Below, piece by piece: positions 1 to 5,621 of a DNA stretch of 6,777 nucleotides. A program made the translations under genes and the position numbers. Position 1 is the first letter of the stretch; every line of letters begins with the position of its first letter. Origin of the DNA: an uncultured delta proteobacterium (GTDB taxonomy: Bacteria; Myxococcota_A; Polyangia; Polyangiales; Ga0077539); the NCBI GenBank assembly GCA_903860995.1, contig CAIOSS010001356.1, forward strand, positions 1-6,777, written 5' to 3'. The notes beneath the pieces are model-generated. The model was not told the DNA's origin, made no database searches, and saw only the letters and a list, made by a program, of their open reading frames with translations.

Positions 1-2
1 CC

Positions 3-946
3 CTACGCGTGCCCGCGGATCGAGAGCCGGTGCGTGTGGGGCTTCCCCTGCCAGGCGACGGTGACCTCGATCAGCTCGTCGCTCACGGCGCGGGCGAAGT
101 ACGCCACGCCGGGGTCGCAGGGGATGGTGTCCGCGTGGTCGAAGCCGCGCGCGGTCATCCATGACACCTCCACCACCGGGGGGCGCTCGCCCTCTGCCGG
201 GATGAGCCCGTGCAGGGCCACCACGCGGCCGCCGTGCAGTCGCTCGAAGGAGAGCGTCTCAAACGAGCGCGCGGTGAACTCCGCGGGGGAGGGGAATCCC
301 TCGCCGACGTCGCGCAGCTCGGGCAGGTGCTGGTGCAGGTACTTCACCAGCAGGTCGTAGGTGGGGCGCTTCAGCCCGGGGAGCTTCTTCGCCGGCGCGA
401 TGACCGCGAGGCCCTCGAGGTCGAGGTCGTGCATCGCCACGTGGATGCGCCAGCGGGCCGCGAGGGGGACGTCGTCGATGGCGTCGTCGGCGAGGCTCTT
501 GAGCAGCCAGTGGAAGGGGCTGACGGTGCCGCCGCGCCGCCGGTGGATGACCGACTCCCAGAGCGGTCGGCGGATCTCCCAGCGCGCGCCGTGCGCCCGC
601 ACCATGACCTCGCCCAGGTAGGCCGCGGCGTGCACGACCACCTGGACGAAGTGGCTGTCCGGGGAGCCTGGGTCGCTCTGGGCCATCCAGGCGTCGCGGC
701 GGGCGCGGGTGAGGCCGCGGGCGAGCACGGCGACGCCCTCGTCGGTGAAGGGCAGCGCCTCGCCCAGCAGGCCCGACGCGTGGCGGCGAACAGCTCCGCG
801 GCCTCGGCGAGCGCGGCGGGGATCGACGGGTTGTTGCCCGGGTTGGCGTCGACGTCCCGGTGGAGGAAGGGCGCCGCCCGCACGTCGGCGGGGTAGTGCG
901 GCCAGAACCAGCGGGCGAGGAGGCTGGAGGCGGTCAAGGGGTCCAT
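3..946 (-). CDS. Conserved-looking protein of unknown function, interrupted by a one-base frameshift
   Basis: I do not recognise the family with confidence. The reading starts at the ATG at 946 (MDPLTASSLL) and stays in one frame for about 55 residues to ELFAA near 782. The good frame then moves by one base and continues as HASGLLGEALPF to a TAG at 3-5. Both parts have G/C-rich third positions only in their own frame, and adding one base makes 945 nt, a 314-residue protein. The middle contains an alpha-helical stretch with YLGEVMVRAHGARWE, an 'LGE...GxxW' pattern seen in several uncharacterised bacterial proteins. The C-terminal third looks like beta-rich sequence ending in LSIRGHA. No signal peptide or membrane segment is seen, so it is probably cytoplasmic. 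It is transcribed away from the acetyltransferase gene, and no clear ribosome binding site precedes the start. The break may be a sequencing or assembly error or a real loss-of-function mutation; as written, the full protein cannot be made. Confidence 0.72.
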
Positions 947-962
947 TGGGGTGCTCGCGGTA

Positions 963-981
963 GGGCGGTGGGGCGGTGGGG
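963..981. repeat. Short G-rich tandem repeat (8 bp, about 2.4 copies)
   Basis: GGGCGGTG occurs twice back to back (963-970 and 971-978) and is followed by a further GGG. It lies just upstream of the start of the leftward gene, in the non-coding divergent region. On the minus strand it is a C-rich leader segment 17 to 35 bases before that ATG. It may be a replication-slippage product. It has only three GGG runs, one short of a classical G-quadruplex. Confidence 0.6.
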
Positions 982-1074
982 TAGCACGGCGACGTTGCCG
1001 GATGTTTGCGCGTCGCGCGGCGGCGTTGCTTCCTCCCGGGGCTTCGGCGAGGCTCCCAGCGCCATCGTCGCCGC

Positions 1075-1094
1075 GGCACCCCTCGAGCGGTGCC
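1075..1094. promoter_or_regulatory. Near-perfect 20-bp palindrome in the divergent intergenic region, possible operator
   Basis: The sequence reads GGCACC-C-CTCGAG-C-GGTGCC, so 18 of 20 positions obey two-fold symmetry and only the C/C pair at 1081/1088 does not. It ends 28 bases before the acetyltransferase ATG and lies between two divergently transcribed genes, a usual place for the binding site of a dimeric repressor. It could equally fold as a hairpin in the acetyltransferase leader. No regulator gene is present in the window, so the role is inferred from symmetry and position only. Confidence 0.3.
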
Positions 1095-1122
1095 TCCCAC
1101 CCCCCCGCAAATCCCGGAAGCG

Positions 1123-1677
1123 ATGCTGCCGCCGTTCTCCTTCGCGAACACCCCCCGCCTGCAGCTGCGCCCGCTGGTGATGCAGGAGGCGCGGGAGCTG
1201 CTGCTGGTGGTGATGGCGTCGCGCGACTCGCTCGGGCGGTACATGTCCTGGCCGCGGGAGATGGTCGAGCTCGACCACGCGCGGCGCTTCGTGAAGATGG
1301 GCCGCGAGCAGTGGATGGCCGGGCGCACCGTGCGCCTCGGGGTGTTCGAGCGCGAGAGCGGCGCGCTGGTGGGCAACGTCGAGCTCGACAGCGTCGACCC
1401 GCGGCGCCGGCAGGCCGAGCTCGGGTACTGGGTGCGCGGCGACCGCGAGGGCAACGGGTACGCCGCCGAGGCCGCCCGCGCGATGCTGCGCTACGCCTTC
1501 GAGTCGCTGCGGATGCACAAGGTCCGCGCGGACGTGGCGGTGGGCAACGGGGCGAGCGCGCGGGTGCTGGAGAAGCTCGGCTTCGTCCGCGAGGGCACGC
1601 TGCGCGAAGACCGCCCGGTGGGCAACGTCTTCGTCGACCACTGGCGCTACGGCTTGCTCGCCCGGGAATTTCGCTAG
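1123..1677 (+). CDS. GNAT family N-acetyltransferase, RimJ/RimL type
   Basis: This 184-residue protein has the usual length and order of a RimJ/RimL-type GNAT enzyme (Acetyltransf_3), which transfers an acetyl group from acetyl-CoA to an amine, often a protein N-terminus, in the cytoplasm. The N-terminus NTPRLQLRPL (9-18) is the typical opening strand. Residues 98-115 (AELGYWVRGDREGNGYAA) form the acetyl-CoA pyrophosphate loop, with R108-E-G-N-G-Y as a variant of the Q/RxxGxG/A motif. Residues 140-158 (VGNGASARVLEKLGFVREG) match the conserved 'N..S..vleklGF..eG' helix and strand, and DHWRYGLLAREF is the normal C-terminal strand. The ATG at 1123 is chosen because the fold begins there and GGAAG lies two bases upstream; an in-frame ATG at 1006 would add a 39-residue Arg/Pro-rich segment typical of untranslated GC-rich DNA. 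The substrate cannot be told from the sequence. The next gene starts 38 bases after its stop. Confidence 0.9.
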   Translation: MLPPFSFANTPRLQLRPLVMQEARELLLVVMASRDSLGRYMSWPREMVELDHARRFVKMGREQWMAGRTVRLGVFERESGALVGNVELDSVDPRRRQAELGYWVRGDREGNGYAAEAARAMLRYAFESLRMHKVRADVAVGNGASARVLEKLGFVREGTLREDRPVGNVFVDHWRYGLLAREFR

Positions 1678-1715
1678 AACCTGCACCCTCCGTCGTGGCA
1701 CCTGAATCCCCCCCC

Positions 1716-2321
1716 ATGAGCGACACCGTCTGCGCGCGCTGCGGCGCCGAGAAGCCCCCCGTCGGCCCCTGCGCGGCCTGCGCCTTCGAGGCCGGCGAGC
1801 CCACCACCGTCGCCCGCGCCGTCGCCCCGGCCTCCCCCATCGCCCTCTGGTGGGAGAGCGGCCGGCTCTCGGTGCTCCTCGCGGGGCTGTGCCTCCTCGG
1901 CGCGCTCGGGCTCCCGCTGCTGGGCGGGCTCACGATCCGCGTCGACGGGGAGTTCCACACCAACGTCACCGTGCGCCCGTGGGACCTCCTCATGGGCACC
2001 TACCCCGCCCTCCGGGGCCGGCTCAGCGCGTGGCTCCTCCCCGGGGCGGGCCTCTTCCTCCTGTCCCTCCTGCGCTCTCGGCGCACCGCGCCCGCGATGA
2101 TGGCCACCCGACCGCTCATCGGCACCGTGTCCATCGCCCCGGTGGTCGCCCTCGTGCTGCCCATCCTCCGCCTGCGCGACCGCGGCGGCACGCCCGTCGT
2201 CGGCGCGGCCCTCGCCCTCGGGGCCCTCGGCGTGGTGCTCTGCTGGCACGCCGCGGCGGTGTTCGGCCGCGGGATGCCCGAGCGCATCGAGAAGGTCGTC
2301 GCGCCCGACGATGACGACTGA
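1716..2321 (+). CDS. Small zinc-ribbon membrane protein of unknown function
   Basis: I do not recognise a named family. The 201-residue product begins with a short zinc-ribbon-like segment, C6-x2-C9 and C19-x2-C22 (CARCGAEKP...CAAC), which could bind one zinc ion on the cytoplasmic side. A linker follows, then about four hydrophobic stretches at roughly 50-71, 103-120, 134-151 and 161-184, so it is very likely an inner-membrane protein. A hydrophilic piece with DGEFHTNVTVRPWD (77-90) lies between the first two and may be extracytoplasmic. The C-terminus is acidic (APDDDD). The ATG at 1716 comes directly after a run of eight C, with no Shine-Dalgarno sequence; an in-frame GTG at 1695 is possible but less likely. 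It lies 38 bases behind the acetyltransferase gene and may be co-transcribed. Membrane proteins with a leading zinc ribbon are common in myxobacteria and mostly uncharacterised. Confidence 0.78.
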   Translation: MSDTVCARCGAEKPPVGPCAACAFEAGEPTTVARAVAPASPIALWWESGRLSVLLAGLCLLGALGLPLLGGLTIRVDGEFHTNVTVRPWDLLMGTYPALRGRLSAWLLPGAGLFLLSLLRSRRTAPAMMATRPLIGTVSIAPVVALVLPILRLRDRGGTPVVGAALALGALGVVLCWHAAAVFGRGMPERIEKVVAPDDDD

Positions 2322-2341
2322 CAGCGCCGGGTGTACCCCAC

Positions 2342-2362
2342 CGCCTCCGATATTTTGAGGCG
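2342..2362. other. Inverted repeat CGCCTC-N9-GAGGCG between two genes
   Basis: A perfect 6-bp inverted repeat (2342-2347 and 2357-2362) encloses a T-rich 9-base loop. With small bulges the pairing can extend outward through CCCC (2336-2339) and GGGG (2366-2369). It lies 20 bases after the stop of the membrane-protein gene and overlaps the proposed -35 box of the lipoprotein gene. It could therefore be a factor-binding site or a weak terminator hairpin. There is no T-tract after it. Confidence 0.35.
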
Positions 2363-2382
2363 TGCGGGGTTCGCACTACCTT
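2355..2382 (+). promoter_or_regulatory. Candidate sigma-70-type promoter of the cysteine-rich lipoprotein gene
   Basis: TTGAGG (2355-2360) resembles a -35 box, and TACCTT (2377-2382) fits the TAnnnT -10 pattern usual in GC-rich bacteria, with a 16-base spacer. Transcription would begin near 2389, about 49 bases before the start codon, leaving room for the GAGGA ribosome binding site at 2430-2434. The AT-rich patch around 2350-2358 stands out in this GC-rich region. The -35 box overlaps an inverted repeat, so the promoter may be regulated. This is pattern matching only. Confidence 0.35.
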
Positions 2383-2437
2383 CCAGCCCGACCGCGTCTC
2401 CGTTGCCGCGCACCGGCACCCATTCACCCGAGGAATC

Positions 2438-3910
2438 ATGCTCAAAGCTCTCCCGAGGCTGCTGACCGTCGTCCTGGTCCTGACCGGAGGCGCAGCCTGC
2501 TCGTCGCGCGGCGGCACCATCGGCCTGGTCGAATCCGACGCCGGCGACGGATCCGACACCCCTGTCGTGGCGATGGACACCCCCGTCGTGGCCACCGACA
2601 CCCCCGTGGTCACGGTCGACAACCCGCAACCCCCCATCGACAACCCCCCTTCGCCGGTCGATGTGCCTCCGCCGCCCGTCGACGTCCCCTCGGTGACGAC
2701 CTGTCCCGGCGGCCTCTCCCTCTGCGGCGCCTTCTGTCGCGACACCACCACCGACGAGGCCAACTGCGGCGCGTGCGGCACCCGCTGCGGCTCGTCGCAG
2801 ATCTGCACCGCGGGCGCCTGCACCACGGTCTCGGGCTGCACCGCGCCCCGCATGAGCTGCGGCGGCAGCTGCACCGACACCTCCTCCGACAACGCCAACT
2901 GCGGCGCGTGCGGCACCGCCTGCCCCGCCGGCACCGCGTGCTCCGCGGGCCGCTGCGTCTGCCCCCTGGGCGCCACCCTCTGCGGCAGCGCCTGCGTCAA
3001 CACCGCCGCCGACGGCGCCAACTGCGGCGCCTGCGGCCGGGCCTGCGGCGCGGGCCAGGTGTGCGGCTCCGGCGCGTGCATGAGCACCTGCCCGGCGCCC
3101 CGGCGCACCTGCGGCACCGACTGCACCGACGTCTCGACCGACATCGGCAACTGCGGCGCCTGCAACGTGCAGTGCGGCGCGAGCCAGCTCTGCCGGGCGG
3201 GCACCTGCGTGACGCCCTGCGCCCCGCCGGCCCTCGTCTGCGGCAGCGCGTGCGTCGACGTCACCCGCAGCCTCACCCACTGCGGCCGCTGCAACAACGC
3301 CTGCGGCTCGGGCCAGGTGTGCAGCGGCGGAACCTGCATGACGCCCACCGTCACCGGCACCGCGGGCGGCCCCTGCGTGGTCGACACCGACTGCGGCGCC
3401 GGGGGCGCGTGCCTCGCCGCGGGCTCGGGCTTCGTCGGCGGGTACTGCATCTACGCGTGCCCCATCGGCACCACCCCGGGCGCCGGCTGCGCGGGCACGT
3501 CGGGCTTCTGCCTCGATGCCGGATCGCCGCAGCTCACCTGCCTCCCGGTCTGCCGTCCCGGCGTGTCGGGCGACTGCCGAACCGGCTACGTGTGCAACAG
3601 CGTCACCACGGACAACTCCCTCGGGTACTGCTACCCCAACTGCAACGCCAACCCGTCGGCCATCTGCGGCGCCAGCCTCTGCAACGCCTCCACGGGCGAG
3701 TGCAACAGCAGCATGTGCTCCTCCGCGGGCATGTGCTCAGCGGGCAGCGCCTGCTCGGGCGGCGGCTGCCTGTGCACCGCGAGCACCAACTGCGGCGCGG
3801 GTCTGCGCTGCTACAACGCGGGCACCGGCGCGGCGTTCTGCGGCTGCGCGTCGAGCTCGGTGTGCTCCTCGGGCCGGAGCTGCGACACGTCCACCGGCGC
3901 CTGCATCTAA
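2438..3910 (+). CDS. Cysteine-rich repeat lipoprotein, predicted outer-membrane or surface protein
   Basis: This 490-residue protein starts with a signal peptide (MLKALPRLLTVVLVLTGGAAC) ending in a lipobox-like GAAC, with C21 as the likely lipidated residue; the G at -3 is not the preferred L/V/I. Residues 40-85 form an Asp/Pro-rich linker with Asp every seven residues. Residues 89-300 contain five 40-residue modules, each with eight cysteines in the same spacing, C-x6-C-x3-C-x9-C-x2-C-x3-C-x5-C-x4-C, and a core ANCGACG. Residues 313-490 are a different cysteine-rich region including GGYC, CRTGYVC and CLCTASTNCGAG. I count 69 cysteines, 68 without C21, an even number compatible with full disulfide pairing outside the cytoplasm. 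Similar modules are widespread in uncharacterised myxobacterial exported proteins; a structural or adhesive envelope role is inference. The ATG at 2438 has GAGGA three bases upstream. No catalytic motif is seen. Confidence 0.9.
   Translation: MLKALPRLLTVVLVLTGGAACSSRGGTIGLVESDAGDGSDTPVVAMDTPVVATDTPVVTVDNPQPPIDNPPSPVDVPPPPVDVPSVTTCPGGLSLCGAFCRDTTTDEANCGACGTRCGSSQICTAGACTTVSGCTAPRMSCGGSCTDTSSDNANCGACGTACPAGTACSAGRCVCPLGATLCGSACVNTAADGANCGACGRACGAGQVCGSGACMSTCPAPRRTCGTDCTDVSTDIGNCGACNVQCGASQLCRAGTCVTPCAPPALVCGSACVDVTRSLTHCGRCNNACGSGQVCSGGTCMTPTVTGTAGGPCVVDTDCGAGGACLAAGSGFVGGYCIYACPIGTTPGAGCAGTSGFCLDAGSPQLTCLPVCRPGVSGDCRTGYVCNSVTTDNSLGYCYPNCNANPSAICGASLCNASTGECNSSMCSSAGMCSAGSACSGGGCLCTASTNCGAGLRCYNAGTGAAFCGCASSSVCSSGRSCDTSTGACI
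2555..2680 (+). repeat. 21-bp tandem repeats encoding an Asp-x-Pro heptad linker
   Basis: Six consecutive 21-bp units code for heptads beginning with Asp at residues 40, 47, 54, 61, 68 and 75; a seventh start follows at residue 82. The first three are nearly identical (DTPVVAM, DTPVVAT, DTPVVTV), while the later ones have diverged to D-N/V-P-rich forms. The array sits between the lipid anchor and the first cysteine module and probably acts as an extended spacer. The near-identity of the first units suggests recent duplication by slippage. Confidence 0.8.
2702..3337 (+). repeat. Five intragenic 40-residue eight-cysteine modules
   Basis: The units cover 2702-2821, 2837-2956, 2960-3079, 3089-3208 and 3218-3337, that is residues 89-128, 134-173, 175-214, 218-257 and 261-300. 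All eight cysteines keep exactly the same spacing in every unit, and linkers are 5, 1, 3 and 3 residues. The core NCGACG is kept in units 1 to 3; unit 4 has NCGACN and unit 5 the most changed HCGRCN. The pattern resembles Stig1-like and other small disulfide-rich domains, but that assignment needs a profile search. Confidence 0.88.
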
Positions 3911-3962
3911 CGGGCTCCCCTCCCGCCCGCCCTCCCTTCCGGGCACACTCGTCGCCCTCCTG

Positions 3963-4559
3963 GTGACGATCTCCCTCCCCCTCCGCGCCGAACGCATCGC
4001 AATGATCGCCCGGTGGAAGCCCGTGCACCTCGGTCACGCGGCGGTGCTGCACGCCCTCCTCGACCGGGCGGAGTCGGTGCTCATCGGGGTGGGCAGCGCC
4101 AACCGCTACGACCTCGACAACCCCTTCACGGCTGCGGAGACGACGCGGATGATCGACGCGACCCTTGACGGGCGCGCGGGCTACACCATCGTCCGGGTGG
4201 ATGACCTAGGCGACGGTCCGCGGTGGGCGGACATGGTCGCGTCGATGCTGGGTCCATTGGACTACTACGTGACCGCCAACGCCTACGTGCGCTCGCTGTT
4301 GATGGACCGATACACGGTGGTGCACCCGGTGGCGCTGCTCGACCCGGCGCGGCGGGTGCGCGTCGACGGCACGATGGTGCGCCGGGCGCTCGCAGACGGC
4401 GACGACTGGCGCTCGCTGGTGCCGCCCCCGGTGGCCGCGCTGCTCGAGCGCGAGGGCTGGGCCGCGCGATTCCAGCGGGAGTTCGGCGAGGCGACGCGGG
4501 CGGCGCGGCTGGCGGAGGGCGTCGAGGCGGCGATGCGCCGGGGCGACGGGCTGGACTGA
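3963..4559 (+). CDS. NadM-like nucleotidyltransferase (probable NMN adenylyltransferase family)
   Basis: The 198-residue product resembles the archaeal-type nicotinamide-nucleotide adenylyltransferase NadM, which joins NMN and ATP to make NAD+ in the cytoplasm. ARWKPVHLGH (16-25) is the nucleotidyltransferase signature, with H22-L-G-H25 as the HxGH motif. IGVGSANRYDLDNPFTAAE (41-59) closely follows the NadM 'GiGSAq...t..NPFTagER' segment. RVDGTMVRRALADGDDWRSLVPPPV (133-157) matches the C-terminal 'SGTEIRrrm..g..W..lVP.pV' region, but D135 stands where Ser is usual. The GTG at 3963 is chosen because the ATG at 4002 leaves only three residues before the RWKP motif, too few for the first beta strand. 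No clear ribosome binding site is seen; the 52-base gap after the lipoprotein stop is pyrimidine-rich. A C-terminal tail rich in Ala and Arg (175-198) extends past the usual family end. The substrate could be another nucleotide or phospho-compound. Confidence 0.82.
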   Translation: MTISLPLRAERIAMIARWKPVHLGHAAVLHALLDRAESVLIGVGSANRYDLDNPFTAAETTRMIDATLDGRAGYTIVRVDDLGDGPRWADMVASMLGPLDYYVTANAYVRSLLMDRYTVVHPVALLDPARRVRVDGTMVRRALADGDDWRSLVPPPVAALLEREGWAARFQREFGEATRAARLAEGVEAAMRRGDGLD

Positions 4560-4565
4560 CGGGTC

Positions 4566-4591
4566 GCGGCGCCCTCCGCTGGGGGCGTCGC
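4566..4591 (+). terminator. Possible hairpin terminator after the nucleotidyltransferase gene
   Basis: Bases 4566-4574 can pair with 4583-4591 to give a nine-pair stem with one G-T wobble and an 8-base loop. It begins 7 bases after the stop codon of the NadM-like gene. No T-tract follows, so it is not a classical intrinsic terminator, though such hairpins are common after genes in GC-rich bacteria. It may also just mark or protect the 3' end of the transcript. Confidence 0.35.
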
Positions 4592-4596
4592 CACGC

Positions 4597-4602
4597 TACG
4601 AT
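4597..4602 (+). promoter_or_regulatory. Weak candidate -10 element before the VWA gene
   Basis: TACGAT matches four of six positions of the -10 consensus and fits TAnnnT. It lies 23 bases before the ATG at 4626, and AAAGGA follows at 4608-4613 as a ribosome-binding candidate. There is no recognisable -35 box, since the preceding bases are the GC-rich hairpin. A start site around 4609 would leave the leader very short and would cut into the proposed ribosome site. Confidence 0.2.
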
Positions 4603-4625
4603 GCGCGAAAGGACGGTGGTGCCGA

Positions 4626-5621
4626 ATGTATAGCTGGGGCGACGACATGGACGACTGGGCGAAGCCCGCGGCGTATCGCTTCGACGCGAAGACGACCGAG
4701 GCTCGCAAGAAGGACGCGGAGCGCTCCGAGGCGGTGGGCCCGCGCACCTATCACCGCAAGGGCACCGGCCCCAACGTGCAGCTCACCGACCCGAAGAAGC
4801 GGGTGTCGACGCAGACGAAGACGCCGCTCATCATCGGGGTCGACGTGACGGGCTCGATGCAATCGTGGCCGGCGGAGATCTTCGACCGGCTGCCGCTGCT
4901 CTACCAGACGCTGTCGCAGTACAGGCCCGACCTGGAGATCAGCTTCGCGGCCATCGGCGACACCAGGTCCGACCGGTGGCCCTTGCAGGTGACGAACTTC
5001 ACCAAGGGCTTCGACCTCGAGGAGCAGCTGAAGGCCATCTACGGCGAAGGCGGCGGCGGAGACATCCCGGAGTCCTACGGGGTGTTCGCGTCGTGGGTGC
5101 TCAACCACGTGGAGATCCCCGCGCTCGACGAGCGGCCCTTCCTGATCGTGTTCGGCGACGCGCCGATGCACCCGAAGATCCGGGGCTCCGAGGCGAAGCA
5201 CTTCCTCGGCGACGACATTCAAGACGCCGACAGCGTGACCACCTGGATGAACGTCACCCGCACCTGGAACGCCTTCTTCCTCCGCCGCCCCGGCGGGGTG
5301 AAGGGCGACGAGACCGACAAGCAGTGGGCCGCCGCGCTGGGCGACCAGCAGGTGGTGCACATGGCCGACGAGGCCCGCGCCGTGGACTACGCCATGGGGC
5401 TCATCGCGCGCTCGTGGGGCTTCTTCGGCGACTTCCAGGACAACATGCGGGCCCGCCAGGACGAGGCCAAGGTCGCCGCGCTCGCCGCGCAGATCGGCCA
5501 GGTGGCGCCGAAGGTAGTGACCTGCCCGCAGTGCGGCGCGCCGCTCCGGGGCACCGGCGCGCTCAAGACCGGCGCGCGGGTGACCTGCGTGTTCTGCCAG
5601 TCCATCGTGCAGCTCCCTTGA
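4626..5621 (+). CDS. VWA-domain protein with C-terminal zinc ribbon
   Basis: The 331-residue protein has no signal peptide or membrane segment and is probably cytoplasmic. A charged N-terminus (1-65, with ARKKDAERSEAVGPRTY) leads into a von Willebrand factor A-like fold. PLIIGVDVTGSM (67-78) carries the MIDAS metal site D73-x-T75-x-S77. AAIGDTRSD (108-116) supplies the likely second metal-site loop, GGGGDIPES (142-150) the third, and FLIVFGDAP (172-180) is a core strand. The C-terminus (300-324) holds C300-x2-C303 and C321-x2-C324, a zinc ribbon (CPQCGAPL...CVFC). VWA domains bind partner proteins through a divalent metal; the zinc ribbon may bind protein or nucleic acid. The ATG at 4626 is the first in frame and has AAAGGA 12 bases upstream, a rather long spacing. 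Its TGA overlaps the TTG start of the next gene, so the two are probably made together. The partner and the process are unknown. Confidence 0.88.
   Translation: MYSWGDDMDDWAKPAAYRFDAKTTEARKKDAERSEAVGPRTYHRKGTGPNVQLTDPKKRVSTQTKTPLIIGVDVTGSMQSWPAEIFDRLPLLYQTLSQYRPDLEISFAAIGDTRSDRWPLQVTNFTKGFDLEEQLKAIYGEGGGGDIPESYGVFASWVLNHVEIPALDERPFLIVFGDAPMHPKIRGSEAKHFLGDDIQDADSVTTWMNVTRTWNAFFLRRPGGVKGDETDKQWAAALGDQQVVHMADEARAVDYAMGLIARSWGFFGDFQDNMRARQDEAKVAALAAQIGQVAPKVVTCPQCGAPLRGTGALKTGARVTCVFCQSIVQLP

Noticed and set aside
775..790. Programmed -1 ribosomal frameshift as explanation for the split leftward gene
   Set aside because: The joint reads GCCGCCACGCG and has no slippery heptamer of the X-XXY-YYZ form, and no stimulating structure is evident. 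An indel is the simpler reading.
963..981. G-quadruplex
   Set aside because: Only three runs of three or more G are present close together, so a standard four-run quadruplex cannot be drawn from this repeat alone.
982..999. Possible sigma-54 (-24/-12) promoter, TAGCACG followed by TTGCC
   Set aside because: The spacing between the two elements is two bases too long and the first G of the invariant GG pair is A.
1006..1122. N-terminal extension of the acetyltransferase from an upstream in-frame ATG
   Set aside because: The extra 39 residues are Arg/Pro-rich with no domain similarity, and the GNAT fold starts normally at the ATG at 1123, which has a GGAAG sequence close upstream.
2702..3337. 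CRISPR-like or non-coding repeat array
   Set aside because: The repeats are 120-bp coding units with varied linkers, preserve cysteine codons rather than nucleotide identity, and have no spacer structure.
2000..3450. Long open frames on the minus strand across the cysteine-rich lipoprotein gene
   Set aside because: They give low-complexity Ala/Gly/Arg-rich or Gln/Pro-rich translations that mirror the repeats of the forward gene, and they lack the third-position G/C pattern. They are antisense shadows.
4865..5617. Extension of the pyruvate-kinase-like frame upstream through the VWA gene
   Set aside because: The frame is open but yields an Arg/Gly-rich sequence without third-position bias; the real coding frame there is that of the VWA protein.
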